From positions 1 to 19,305 of the forward strand of contig RFZE01000016.1 of the NCBI GenBank assembly GCA_009920875.1: a stretch of 19,305 nucleotides of DNA, given 5' to 3'. The notes below the pieces were generated by a model. The model saw only the letters and a list, made by a program, of their open reading frames with translations, searched no databases and was not told where the DNA came from. A program made the translations under genes and the position numbers. Numbering within the stretch: the stretch's first letter is position 1; the number at the start of each line of letters is the position of its first letter. This DNA comes from Alphaproteobacteria bacterium. Its GTDB lineage: Bacteria > Pseudomonadota > Alphaproteobacteria > RS24. This document shows, piece by piece, positions 1 to 7,230 of this stretch.

Positions 1-452
1 TCAACGCGCTGGTCGGTAATATTGATAATATTGGCGTCTTCTATGCTGCCGGTTTGCAATTCAAGCTGATTGGCAAAGTCACGCATCAGCAATGCCGGTG
101 CACGCAAATTGGCGTTGAGATGGGTGTCCCAGCTTTCTTGGCTCAGCGTGTGCGCCGAGTCGCGCTCAAACATTGAGGCATTATTGATGAGCGCGGTCAG
201 CGGGCCAAGCGCGGCGACGGCATCAGGTATCAGTTTTTCGACCGCTGCCGCATCGCGCAAATCGGCTTGCAGGGCAATGGCTTTGCCGCCCTTGTTTTTA
301 ATGTCGGCGACCAGTTCCTCTGCTTCGCTTTTCGACCCCACGAAATGCGCCGCAACAGCCCAACCGTCAGCCGCCAAAGCCTCGGCCAGGGCGCGGCCAA
401 TGCGCTTCGCTGCGCCGGTGATTAAAACAGCCTTGTGGTGTGTCTCCGCCAT
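1..452 (-). CDS. SDR family oxidoreductase, pteridine-reductase-like (3' part outside window)
   Basis: The first 150 codons of a short-chain dehydrogenase are visible. Its C-terminal part, including the YxxxK catalytic motif, lies beyond the left edge. The nucleotide-binding motif TGAAKRIG is at residues 12-19, the NNAS motif at 90-93, and a strand ending NIINITDQRV at 141-150. The TGxxxRIG form and NNAS are typical of the pteridine reductase (PTR1/FolM-like) branch, which reduces dihydropterins or dihydrofolate with NADPH; other SDRs share parts of these motifs, so the substrate is inferred. The start at 452 is preceded by GGTGGGG, a weak ribosome-binding site, and gives the normal short N-terminus before the Rossmann beta-strand. 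It is transcribed away from the uvrB region with no visible partner gene in the window. Confidence 0.85.
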   Translation of the reverse strand, partial: MAETHHKAVLITGAAKRIGRALAEALAADGWAVAAHFVGSKSEAEELVADIKNKGGKAIALQADLRDAAAVEKLIPDAVAALGPLTALINNASMFERDSAHTLSQESWDTHLNANLRAPALLMRDFANQLELQTGSIEDANIINITDQRV

Positions 453-466
453 GCCCCACCATGTAG

Positions 467-613
467 CAGTTTTTGGGGGGCGACCCTAACCGTTTTTTAA
501 CCGCTTCGGCGCAGCATGTGACCCAGAGAAAAGGAGATGTTTGCGATGCGGATTATGATTTTGGTGCGTTTGAAAGCCAAGTCTTGTCGGTCAGCTATAT
601 TTACGACTTCTAA
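467..613 (+). pseudogene. possible C-terminal remnant of an outer-membrane beta-barrel protein
   Basis: An open frame of 48 codons runs from just after an in-frame TAG (464-466) to a TAA at 611-613. It has no convincing start codon. Its end reads QVLSVSYIYDF: the terminal Phe, with Tyr at -3 and -5, Val at -7 and Leu at -9, matches the alternating C-terminal signature recognised by the BAM complex. Before it, FLTASAQHVTQR could be the preceding strand and a Gly/Asp-rich stretch the loop, like the last hairpin of a barrel. Upstream the same strand is antisense to the SDR gene, so any larger gene has been lost. A chance open frame is possible. A competing frame with a good AAGGAG site (ATG 546, 25 codons) looks less protein-like. 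Confidence 0.3.
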
Positions 614-619
614 AACGGC

Positions 620-2866
620 CTAAGGGCCTTTGCGCCGCGACTTGCGTCGGCGCGGGGCCGCCTCCTTCTTCAAGCCGGTTTGGTCGGCGACTCGCGCATC
701 AACTTCCGATTGGCGCGCAAACGGGTCGTCGGCCAAGGCCAATTCGGTTTCTTGCAGGCGTTTAATCTCATCGCGCAGTCGCGCCGCCGTCTCAAATTCC
801 AAATCGGCGGCGGCTTCGCGCATTTCCGCCTCCAGCCCTTCAATATGAGCGCGCAAATTGCTGCCCAAAAGCGGCGCTTGTTTTTCTTCCATTGCCTCGC
901 GAATGCGATAAGGGCCGGGCGCGGCTTTATTACCGCGCTCGGCTATGCCTTCCAGCACATCAGCAACATTTTTCTTAACCGTTTCCGGGGTAATGCCGTG
1001 TTCTTCATTATGCGCCATTTGCTTTTCGCGGCGCCGATTGGTTTCGGCCATGGCGCGCTGCAAAGAGCCAGTCATTTGGTCGGCATAAAGCAAGACGCGC
1101 CCTTCGGCATTACGCGCGGCGCGGCCAATGGTTTGCACCAGCGAGGTTTCGGAGCGCAAAAAGCCTTCCTTATCGGCGTCGAGAATGGCGACCAGCGCAC
1201 ATTCGGGAATATCCAAACCTTCGCGCAGCAGATTAATGCCGACGAGAATATCAAATGCGCCGAGGCGCAAATCACGGATAATTTCAATGCGCTCCAATGT
1301 GTCGATATCAGAGTGCATATAGCGCACGCGCAAGCCTTGCTCATGCATATATTCGGTCAAATCTTCGGCCATTTTCTTGGTCAGAGTGGTCACCAAAACA
1401 CGCTGGCTTTTCTTGGCCAATTCATGGCATTCGGCGATTAAATCATCAACTTGGGTCGTGGCCGGACGGATTTCGCAAGTCGGATCAATCAGCCCGGTCG
1501 GGCGAATGACCTGCTCGACGAAAACGCCACCCGTGCGCTCCATCTCCCACGGGCCCGGGGTGGCAGATACATGCACGGTTTGCGGCCGCATAATATCCCA
1601 TTCCTCAAACTTCATCGGGCGATTATCAACACAAGAAGGCAGTCGGAAACCGAACTCGGCCAGTGTCGATTTCCGGCGAAAGTCGCCGCGAAACATACCG
1701 CCGATTTGCGGAATGGTGACATGGCTTTCATCGGTAAAGACCAGCGCATTGTCGGGCAAATATTCAAACAAAGTGGGCGGCGGCTCGCCCGGCTTGCGGC
1801 CCGTCAAATAGCGCGAATAATTTTCAATACCGGCGCAAGAGCCGGTGGCTTCCAGCATTTCCAAATCGAAATTGGTGCGTTGTTCCAGCCTTTGCGCTTC
1901 CAGCAAGCGACCGGCCGCTTCAAATTCCTCCAATCGCGTCTTCAACTCATCTTGAATGCCGACCATGGCCTGCTTCAAGGTCGGGCCGGGTGTCACATAA
2001 TGTGAATTGGCATAGAGTCGGACTTTCTCCAAATCGCCCGATTTTTGTCCAGTTAGCGGGTCGAACTCGGTCAGGCTGTCAATCTCATCACCGAACAGTT
2101 CAATGCGCCAAGCGCGGTCCTCATAGTGTGCTGGAAACACGTCAATCGTATCGCCGCGGACGCGAAAATCGCCCCGTGCAAAAGCCATATCATTGCGCCG
2201 ATATTGCAGCGCCACCAAATCGGCGAGTAATTGCGTGCGCCCGATTTCCATACCTTTTTCAAGCTGCAGCGTCATGCTGGTATAGCTTTCCACCGAGCCG
2301 ATACCGTAAATACATGATACGGAGGCGACGATAATAACATCATCGCGTTCCAACAGCGCGCGCGTCGCCGAATGGCGCATGCGGTCAATCTGCTCGTTAA
2401 TATTGCTTTCTTTTTCAATATAAGTGTCGGTGCGCGGCACATAAGCCTCGGGCTGGTAATAGTCATAATAAGAGACGAAATACTCAACCGCGTTTTCAGG
2501 GAAGAAGCCTTTAAACTCGCCATAAAGTTGCGCCGCCAATGTTTTATTGGGAGCCAAAACAAGGGCTGGGCGCTGGGTGCGCTCTATAAGCTGCGCCATG
2601 GTGAAGGTCTTGCCACTGCCGGTCACGCCGAGCAATACCTGGTCGCGCTCATCATCATTTATACCTTCGATGAGTTCTTCAATGGCTTTGGGTTGGTCGC
2701 CGGCTGGGTCAAATTCCGAGACCATTTTAAAGGCTTGCCCGCCCTCGGTCTTCTCAGGCCGATTGACGCGATGCGGAATAAATTCGACAAGTTCCGCTTC
2801 GCTGAGCCCCGGTTCAGGCACCGGCGCTAGATCGCCGCGTCCGGTTAAGGATTTTTGTTCTTCCAT
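620..2866 (-). CDS. uvrB: UvrABC system protein B
   Basis: UvrB is the damage-verifying helicase-like subunit of nucleotide excision repair; it is loaded on DNA by UvrA and then recruits UvrC. The 748-residue product shows Walker A GVTGSGKT at 80-87, the beta-hairpin region YYDYYQPEAYVP at 133-144, the DESH helicase motif II at 379-382, motif VI QTIGRAARN at 578-586, and a C-terminal UVR motif at about 673-708 for UvrC contact. Compared with E. coli UvrB it carries about 45 extra N-terminal residues before the conserved FDPAGDQPKAI block and a basic tail ending RRRKSRRKGP. The start at 2866 has no Shine-Dalgarno sequence, but a promoter lies exactly where a leaderless mRNA would begin there. 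An internal start at Met48 would remove the extension. It stands alone on its strand. Confidence 0.97.
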   Translation of the reverse strand: MEEQKSLTGRGDLAPVPEPGLSEAELVEFIPHRVNRPEKTEGGQAFKMVSEFDPAGDQPKAIEELIEGINDDERDQVLLGVTGSGKTFTMAQLIERTQRPALVLAPNKTLAAQLYGEFKGFFPENAVEYFVSYYDYYQPEAYVPRTDTYIEKESNINEQIDRMRHSATRALLERDDVIIVASVSCIYGIGSVESYTSMTLQLEKGMEIGRTQLLADLVALQYRRNDMAFARGDFRVRGDTIDVFPAHYEDRAWRIELFGDEIDSLTEFDPLTGQKSGDLEKVRLYANSHYVTPGPTLKQAMVGIQDELKTRLEEFEAAGRLLEAQRLEQRTNFDLEMLEATGSCAGIENYSRYLTGRKPGEPPPTLFEYLPDNALVFTDESHVTIPQIGGMFRGDFRRKSTLAEFGFRLPSCVDNRPMKFEEWDIMRPQTVHVSATPGPWEMERTGGVFVEQVIRPTGLIDPTCEIRPATTQVDDLIAECHELAKKSQRVLVTTLTKKMAEDLTEYMHEQGLRVRYMHSDIDTLERIEIIRDLRLGAFDILVGINLLREGLDIPECALVAILDADKEGFLRSETSLVQTIGRAARNAEGRVLLYADQMTGSLQRAMAETNRRREKQMAHNEEHGITPETVKKNVADVLEGIAERGNKAAPGPYRIREAMEEKQAPLLGSNLRAHIEGLEAEMREAAADLEFETAARLRDEIKRLQETELALADDPFARQSEVDARVADQTGLKKEAAPRRRKSRRKGP

Positions 2867-2872
2867 GTGGAG

Positions 2873-2901
2873 AATATAGCGCGAAAGAACAAGCGACCCA
2901 A
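2873..2901 (-). promoter_or_regulatory. candidate sigma70 promoter of uvrB
   Basis: On the minus strand TTGGGT (2901-2896) and TATATT (2878-2873) are separated by 17 bases. Only 6 bases lie between the -10 box and the uvrB ATG, so transcription would be expected to start at or next to the A of the start codon. A GTTC half-site lies within the spacer. Confidence 0.5.
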
Positions 2902-2923
2902 GAACTGAACCGAGATGCGTCCT

Positions 2924-3037
2924 TTAGCACCAGAAATCCTGATGCCGCTGCGTTTCGGGATGCAAATACAGCACCAATCCCGTCAGCACCTCACTGGCGA
3001 CCAAAACCGTCAACAGATTGTCGAAGCCCTTAAGCAT
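2924..3037 (-). CDS. possible 37-residue hydrophobic small protein
   Basis: A short ORF with ATG at 3037 and stop at 2924 encodes a peptide with one likely membrane-spanning stretch, LLTVLVASEVLTGLVLYL, followed by a short polar tail ending QDFWC. An AAAGG motif sits 8 bases before the ATG, and third codon positions are mostly G or C, as in neighbouring genes. It lies upstream of, and codirectional with, uvrB, ending 22 bases before the uvrB -35 box. I do not recognise the family. The frame is open for about 16 codons before the ATG, so it could be a decayed gene end rather than a functional gene, or chance. Confidence 0.3.
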   Translation of the reverse strand: MLKGFDNLLTVLVASEVLTGLVLYLHPETQRHQDFWC

Positions 3038-3119
3038 CGAGGCGGCCTTTGCTTCTTGTTTTTGCCATCTCTTAGGCGTAGTTTGCGCGCATTAGTCCGC
3101 CATAGCAAGGAGTTTTGAA

Positions 3120-4325
3120 ATGTCGTCCTTTCTCGCTGAGAGCCTCGCTCGGGTAAAGCCTTCTGCCACTATGGCGGTGACCGATATGGCGCGCCAATTG
3201 CGTGCCGCGGGACGCGATGTCATCGGCCTTGGAGCCGGTGAGCCGGATTTCGATACGCCGGAAAACATCAAGCAAGCAGCGATAGACGCGATTGCACGTG
3301 GCGAGACTAAATATACGGCCGTTACCGGCATTGATGAGCTAAAGCAGGCGATTTGCGACAAATTCAAACGCGACAATAATCTTGATTATGAGCCGGCGCA
3401 GGTATTTGTTGCGCCGGGCGGCAAGCCGGTAATTTATGACGTGATGATGGCGACGCTGAACCCGTGCGATGAGGTGATTATCCCCGCACCCTATTGGGTC
3501 AGCTATCCCGATATTGTCAATCTGGCCGGTGGCACGCCGGTGGCGGTGGAAACGCGCGCCGAAGACGGCTTCAAATTGCAGCCGCAAGACCTAGAGGCGG
3601 CGATTACTCCGAAAACCAAATGGTTTATTTTCAACTCGCCCTCCAACCCGTCGGGCGCGGCTTATTCGGCTGATGAATTGAAAAAGCTGACCGATGTGTT
3701 GGTCAAGCATCCGCATGTGTGGATTTTGACCGACGATATGTATGAGCATTTGGTCTATGACAATTTTGTTTTTGCGACACCGGCCGAAGTTGAGCCGCAG
3801 CTTTATGATCGCACGCTGACCATGAATGGCGTGTCGAAAGCCTATTGCATGACTGGCTGGCGCATCGGCTATTGCGCAGGTCCGCAAGAGCTCATTAAGG
3901 CGATGACCAAAATCCAATCACAATCGACCTCTAACCCGACCAGCATCAGCCAATGGGCGGCGCTGGAAGCCTTGACCGGCCCGCAAGAATTTATTGCCGA
4001 GCACAATACGCATTTCAAACGCCGCCGCGATTTGGTCGTCAAAATGCTGAACGAGGCTGACGGCATTGAGTGCATCACGCCGGAAGGGGCGTTTTACGTT
4101 TATCCAAGCTGCGCCGGATGCATCGGCAAGACGGCGCCTAATGGCACGGCGATTGATGGCGACGAAGCTTTCGCCAAAGCACTGCTGGAAGCGGAAGGCG
4201 TGGCTGTTGTGCATGGTGAAGCTTTCGGGCTTTCACCTTTTTTTAGGATTAGCTACGCTACATCGGATGAGAACCTGGTTGAGGCGTGCACACGCATACA
4301 GCGTTTTTGCACCTCTCTCAAATAA
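3120..4325 (+). CDS. aatA: aspartate aminotransferase (class I PLP-dependent, AatA type)
   Basis: This 401-residue enzyme transfers the amino group between aspartate and 2-oxoglutarate using pyridoxal phosphate in the cytoplasm. The PLP lysine is K240 in the motif SKAYCMTGWRIGY. The SNPSG loop (175-179) includes N176, TDDMYEH (204-210) supplies the cofactor-contacting Asp and Tyr, and R376 in FFRISYA binds the substrate carboxylate. The sequence matches the bacterial AatA branch found in rhizobia; some members also act on prephenate, which cannot be decided here. Oddities are a Cys at 116 in LNPCDEV where Gly is usual, and VVHGEAFG near the end. A strong AAGGAG (3107-3112) sits 7 bases before the ATG. 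A weak promoter, TTGTTT (3056) and TAGTTT (3079) with 17-base spacing, may serve it. Confidence 0.95.
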   Translation: MSSFLAESLARVKPSATMAVTDMARQLRAAGRDVIGLGAGEPDFDTPENIKQAAIDAIARGETKYTAVTGIDELKQAICDKFKRDNNLDYEPAQVFVAPGGKPVIYDVMMATLNPCDEVIIPAPYWVSYPDIVNLAGGTPVAVETRAEDGFKLQPQDLEAAITPKTKWFIFNSPSNPSGAAYSADELKKLTDVLVKHPHVWILTDDMYEHLVYDNFVFATPAEVEPQLYDRTLTMNGVSKAYCMTGWRIGYCAGPQELIKAMTKIQSQSTSNPTSISQWAALEALTGPQEFIAEHNTHFKRRRDLVVKMLNEADGIECITPEGAFYVYPSCAGCIGKTAPNGTAIDGDEAFAKALLEAEGVAVVHGEAFGLSPFFRISYATSDENLVEACTRIQRFCTSLK

Positions 4326-4406
4326 GAAAGAGGGTCGTCTGAAGAAGTTGATTGCTCCCTCATTAGCCGGCTTGGCCTTGCGCCCCACGCCCCTAAACGG
4401 GCAGTT

Positions 4407-4424
4407 AACCGCCGGAAGGCGGTT
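4407..4424. terminator. intergenic hairpin between converging genes
   Basis: AACCGCC and GGCGGTT form a perfect 7-bp stem closed by a GGAA (GNRA-type) tetraloop. It lies between the 3' ends of aatA and the VWA gene. There is no T-tract on either side, so it may be a 3'-end stabilising hairpin rather than a true intrinsic terminator. Confidence 0.35.
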
Positions 4425-4453
4425 GAGCGTGTTCTTACCTGACGATGGATTTA

Positions 4454-5632
4454 TTATCCGCGTGACAGTTCCCGCATCGCCCCATCTAAGCCCTCAAGGG
4501 TCAGCGGATACATGCGGTCGGAGAAAAGCTGCTTGATGATTTGCAGGCTCGCCGTGTGTTCCCAATAGCGTTCGCCCAGCGGGTTGAGCCAGACACAATT
4601 TTCATAAATATCGGTCACCCGTTTCAACCACAGCGCGCCCGGCTCTTCATTCCAATGTTCCACACTGCCGCCCTCATAGGTCACCTCATAGGGGCTCATG
4701 CTGGCATCGCCAACAAAAATCACTTTGTAATCGCTGCCATAAGTATGCAGCACATCCCACGTGTCCATTTTCTCGGTATGGCGGCGCATATTGTCCTTCC
4801 ACACGCCCTCATACAGGCAATTATGGAAGTAGAAATATTCCATATTTTTGAACTCGCTGCGCGCCGCCGAAAACAGCTCTTCGCACAGGCGAATATGCGG
4901 GTCCATCGAGCCGCCAATATCGAAAAACACCAGCACCTTCACTTTGTTGCGGCGTTCGGCAATCAGCTTAATGTCGAGATAGCCGGCATTGGCGGTGGAT
5001 TTAATCGTGTCATCAAGGTCGAGCATATCGGCCTCGCCATCGCGGGCAAATTGGCGCAAACGGCGCAGCGCGACTTTGATATTCCGCGTGCCAAGCTCGA
5101 CCGAGTCGTCGAGGTTTTTATATTCGCGCTTGTCCCAAACCTTCACCGCTTTGAAGTTTTTGTTTTTGTCTTGGCCGATGCGCACGCCTTCCGGATTATA
5201 TCCGTCAGAGCCGAAAGGCGAGGTGCCGCCCGTGCCGATCCATTTATTGCCGCCTTCATGGCGGCCTTCTTGCTCTTCGAGGCGCTTTTTCAGCTCCTCC
5301 ATGATTTTGTCCCAGCCGCCCAGTTTCTCAATCTCGGCCTTTTCCTCATCAGTGAGGAATTTTTCGGTCAGGGTCTGCAGCCAGTCTTCGGGAATTTCGG
5401 CAATATCGCCTTCGCCCAGACTTTCCAGCCCCTTAAACACATGGCCGAAGACTTGGTCAAACTTGTCGAGATTGCGCTCGTCTTTCACCAATGCCGATTT
5501 CGACAAATAGTAAAATTCCTCGACATTGTTATCGATGACCTCATGGTCGAGCGCTTCCAAGAGCGAGAGATATTCGCGCAAGGAGACCGGCACATTGGCC
5601 GACTTCAACTCGTGAAAAAAATTGACGAACAT
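4454..5632 (-). CDS. VWA domain protein, CoxE-like, partner of MoxR ATPase
   Basis: This 392-residue protein belongs to the CoxE-like von Willebrand A family that works with MoxR-type AAA+ ATPases, generally thought to remodel or activate client complexes; the client here is unknown. The N-terminal half is helical and charged (REY motif at 19-21, acidic-basic stretch 97-124). The VWA fold begins near 231 (KVKVLVFFD). Its metal-site motif is D238-I-G-G-S242-M-D, where the usual DxSxS has Gly in place of the first Ser. FVGDASMS at 306-313 supplies the later acidic site. The C-terminus (VWLNPLGERYW, SDRMYPLTLEGL) looks complete, and the gene ends in tandem TAA codons. GGGAG lies 8 bases before the ATG. 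It follows the MoxR gene by 24 bases in an apparent two-gene operon. Confidence 0.88.
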   Translation of the reverse strand: MFVNFFHELKSANVPVSLREYLSLLEALDHEVIDNNVEEFYYLSKSALVKDERNLDKFDQVFGHVFKGLESLGEGDIAEIPEDWLQTLTEKFLTDEEKAEIEKLGGWDKIMEELKKRLEEQEGRHEGGNKWIGTGGTSPFGSDGYNPEGVRIGQDKNKNFKAVKVWDKREYKNLDDSVELGTRNIKVALRRLRQFARDGEADMLDLDDTIKSTANAGYLDIKLIAERRNKVKVLVFFDIGGSMDPHIRLCEELFSAARSEFKNMEYFYFHNCLYEGVWKDNMRRHTEKMDTWDVLHTYGSDYKVIFVGDASMSPYEVTYEGGSVEHWNEEPGALWLKRVTDIYENCVWLNPLGERYWEHTASLQIIKQLFSDRMYPLTLEGLDGAMRELSRG

Positions 5633-5656
5633 ATGGTTCGCTCCCGTTTAACCGCT

Positions 5657-6520
5657 CTAATTTCTTTCGCGACGCGCCAAAAAGGCAAGCCGCTCAAATA
5701 AATGCACGTCTTGCTCGTTTTTAATCAGCGCGCCATGCAGCGGCGGAATCATCTTACCTGCATCCTGCTCGCGCAGCGTCTCAGGGTCAATATCTTCATT
5801 CATCAGCAGTTTCAGCCAGTCCAGCAATTCAGAGGTAGACGGCTTTTTCTTCAGGCCCGGCACATCGCGCACTTCGTAAAAAGAGCTGAGCGCGCTTTTC
5901 ACCAAACGGTCTTTAATGTCGGGATAATGCACATTGACGATTTGGCTCATCGTGTCGGCATCAGGGAAGGAAATATAATGGAAGAAGCAACGGCGCAAGA
6001 AGGCGTCGGGCAATTCTTTCTCATTATTCGAGGTGATGATGACCAGCGGGCGCTGCGCTGCCTTAATCGTCTCGCCCGTCTCATAGACATAAAATTCCAT
6101 GCGGTCGAGTTCTTGCAGCAAGTCATTGGGAAATTCGATATCGGCCTTGTCAATCTCGTCAATCAACAGCACCACGCGCTTGTCTTGCTCAAAAGCTTCC
6201 CACAGCTTGCCTTTATTGATGTAGTTTTTCACGTCTTTGACGCGCTCATCGCCCAGCTGGCTGTCGCGCAAGCGGGTGATGGCATCATATTCATACAAGC
6301 CCTGTTGCGCTTTGGTGGTCGATTTAATGTGCCAGGTGATAAGCTCCATATCCAACGCTTTGGAAACCTCCTCGGCCAGCACGGTTTTACCGGTGCCCGG
6401 CTCACCCTTAATCAAAAGCGGACGCTCCAGCGTCAAGGCGGCATTCACCGCAATGCGCAAATCTTCCGTGGCAATATAATTCTCGGTACCCTGAAATTTC
6501 TCGGTCATGAATCTTCCCAT
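5657..6520 (-). CDS. MoxR family AAA+ ATPase
   Basis: This 287-residue AAA+ protein shows Walker A GEPGTGKT at 39-46, Walker B LLIDEIDKAD at 118-127 (D121, E122), a sensor-1 type ITSNN at 162-166, and an arginine pair RR at 176-177 after DAFL. The layout and short length are those of MoxR ATPases, which pair with VWA proteins to act as chaperones for enzyme or surface complexes. The VWA partner is encoded 24 bases downstream. The start is uncertain: Met1 (6520) has only a weak AGG upstream, whereas Met5 (6508) has GGGAAG at suitable distance and may be the real start. No cox, nor, cbb or methanol dehydrogenase client gene is in the window, so the target is not known. Confidence 0.92.
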   Translation of the reverse strand: MGRFMTEKFQGTENYIATEDLRIAVNAALTLERPLLIKGEPGTGKTVLAEEVSKALDMELITWHIKSTTKAQQGLYEYDAITRLRDSQLGDERVKDVKNYINKGKLWEAFEQDKRVVLLIDEIDKADIEFPNDLLQELDRMEFYVYETGETIKAAQRPLVIITSNNEKELPDAFLRRCFFHYISFPDADTMSQIVNVHYPDIKDRLVKSALSSFYEVRDVPGLKKKPSTSELLDWLKLLMNEDIDPETLREQDAGKMIPPLHGALIKNEQDVHLFERLAFLARRERN

Positions 6521-6541
6521 TTTTGGCCTGACGGCAGAACA

Positions 6542-6554
6542 ACCCTTTAAGGGT
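6542..6554. repeat. short palindrome upstream of the MoxR gene
   Basis: ACCCTT and AAGGGT are perfect 6-bp inverted arms around a single central T, 22 bases upstream of the MoxR start at 6520. It could be an operator or merely chance in the 198-base divergent region between moxR and dksA. Confidence 0.3.
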
Positions 6555-6633
6555 CACATATGGCGGCAGAGATTAAGGGCAAGGGCAGGGCGGTGCAAGC
6601 CCATATTGGTAGCACGAGACGGTTTATCGCGGC

Positions 6634-6662
6634 TTGATTTTAAGTCTCAGATTGCATATAGA
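6634..6662 (+). promoter_or_regulatory. candidate sigma70 promoter of dksA
   Basis: TTGATT (6634-6639) and TATAGA (6657-6662) are spaced by 17 bases. Transcription would start near 6669, downstream of the in-frame ATG at 6665, which supports translation from the ATG at 6719 with a leader of about 50 bases. Confidence 0.5.
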
Positions 6663-6718
6663 AAATGCGCCTGTTATTTGGCAGGGCATGTAGAAGAGAC
6701 TTTTTCAAAGAGGACCAC

Positions 6719-7135
6719 ATGGCGACGCGGCTACCGAAAAATTATGTCCCAAGCGACAAGGAACCGTTCATGAATGCCAAGCAGCGCGAATATTTTCGCC
6801 GCAAGTTGGTTGATTGGAAGGAAGACATCATCAAAGGTACGAAAGAGACCGTTATCGGGCTGCAAAATGAAAGCGTGCAGCACCCTGATGATGTTGACCG
6901 CGCCAATTCGGAAGCCGAAAAACAGCTGGAACTGCGCACCCGCGACCGCCATCGCAAGCTCATCAATAAAATCGATTCGGCGCTGCGCCGCATTGAAGAC
7001 AAGACTTACGGCTATTGCGAGGAAACCGGCGAGCCGATCAGCCTGAAGCGGCTCGATGCCAGGCCTATCGCCACTTTGGGACTGGAAGCGCAAGAGCGAC
7101 ACGAGAAACGCGAGCGCGTTTATCGCGACGACTGA
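6719..7135 (+). CDS. dksA: RNA polymerase-binding transcription factor DksA
   Basis: DksA enters the RNA polymerase secondary channel and, with ppGpp, adjusts rRNA and biosynthetic promoters. The 138-residue product has the N-terminal PSDKEPFMN segment, a coiled coil at about 25-95 with the tip motif D60-R-A62 matching the functional D74/A76 pair of E. coli, and a C-terminal globular part. Of the four zinc cysteines of E. coli DksA only the first is kept (C100); the other three positions are T103, G121 and A124. This pattern, followed by TLGLEAQERHE, is usual in alphaproteobacteria and implies a fold without structural zinc. The start at 6719 has AAAGAGG 5 bases upstream; a longer in-frame start at 6665 would add 18 unrelated residues and precedes the predicted transcription start. 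Confidence 0.95.
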   Translation: MATRLPKNYVPSDKEPFMNAKQREYFRRKLVDWKEDIIKGTKETVIGLQNESVQHPDDVDRANSEAEKQLELRTRDRHRKLINKIDSALRRIEDKTYGYCEETGEPISLKRLDARPIATLGLEAQERHEKRERVYRDD

Positions 7136-7168
7136 TTCTTCAAAACTTGCGGTTTTTGTTCTGTTTCG

Positions 7169-7194
7169 GCACTTATTCACAGTGCTTTTTTCTT
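7169..7194 (+). terminator. intrinsic terminator after dksA
   Basis: GCACT (7169-7173) pairs with AGTGC (7181-7185) around a 7-base loop, followed by six T residues and CTT. It separates dksA from the recA control region. Confidence 0.65.
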
Positions 7195-7230
7195 AGAAAA
7201 TATAATAAAAACAAAGTTTTAAAATTGTTC

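Noticed and set aside
546..623. 25-codon plus-strand ORF with a good AAGGAG site, beginning MRIMILV
   Set aside because: Its first residues faintly recall YCII/DGPF-type proteins, but it is far too short, its later residues look random, and it overlaps the uvrB stop.
610..628. Possible uvrB terminator: GGCC-CTTA-GGCC followed by GTTTT on the minus strand
   Set aside because: The stem is only 4 bp, overlaps the uvrB stop codon and has a short T-tract, so it is not supportable as a terminator.
680..1441. 253-codon plus-strand open frame inside uvrB
   Set aside because: It is antisense to well-conserved UvrB motifs and has low-complexity content typical of a shadow frame.
4541..5701. 386-codon plus-strand open frame opposite the VWA gene
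   Set aside because: The minus-strand product is a full conserved VWA protein; the plus-strand translation is rich in repeated His/Phe/Ala patterns expected of an antisense shadow.
5702..6550. 282-codon plus-strand open frame opposite the MoxR gene
   Set aside because: Antisense shadow of a gene with clear Walker A and B motifs.
6665..6718. Longer start for dksA giving 18 more residues
   Set aside because: The extension lies upstream of the predicted transcription start and is unlike DksA N-termini; the ATG at 6719 has its own ribosome-binding site.
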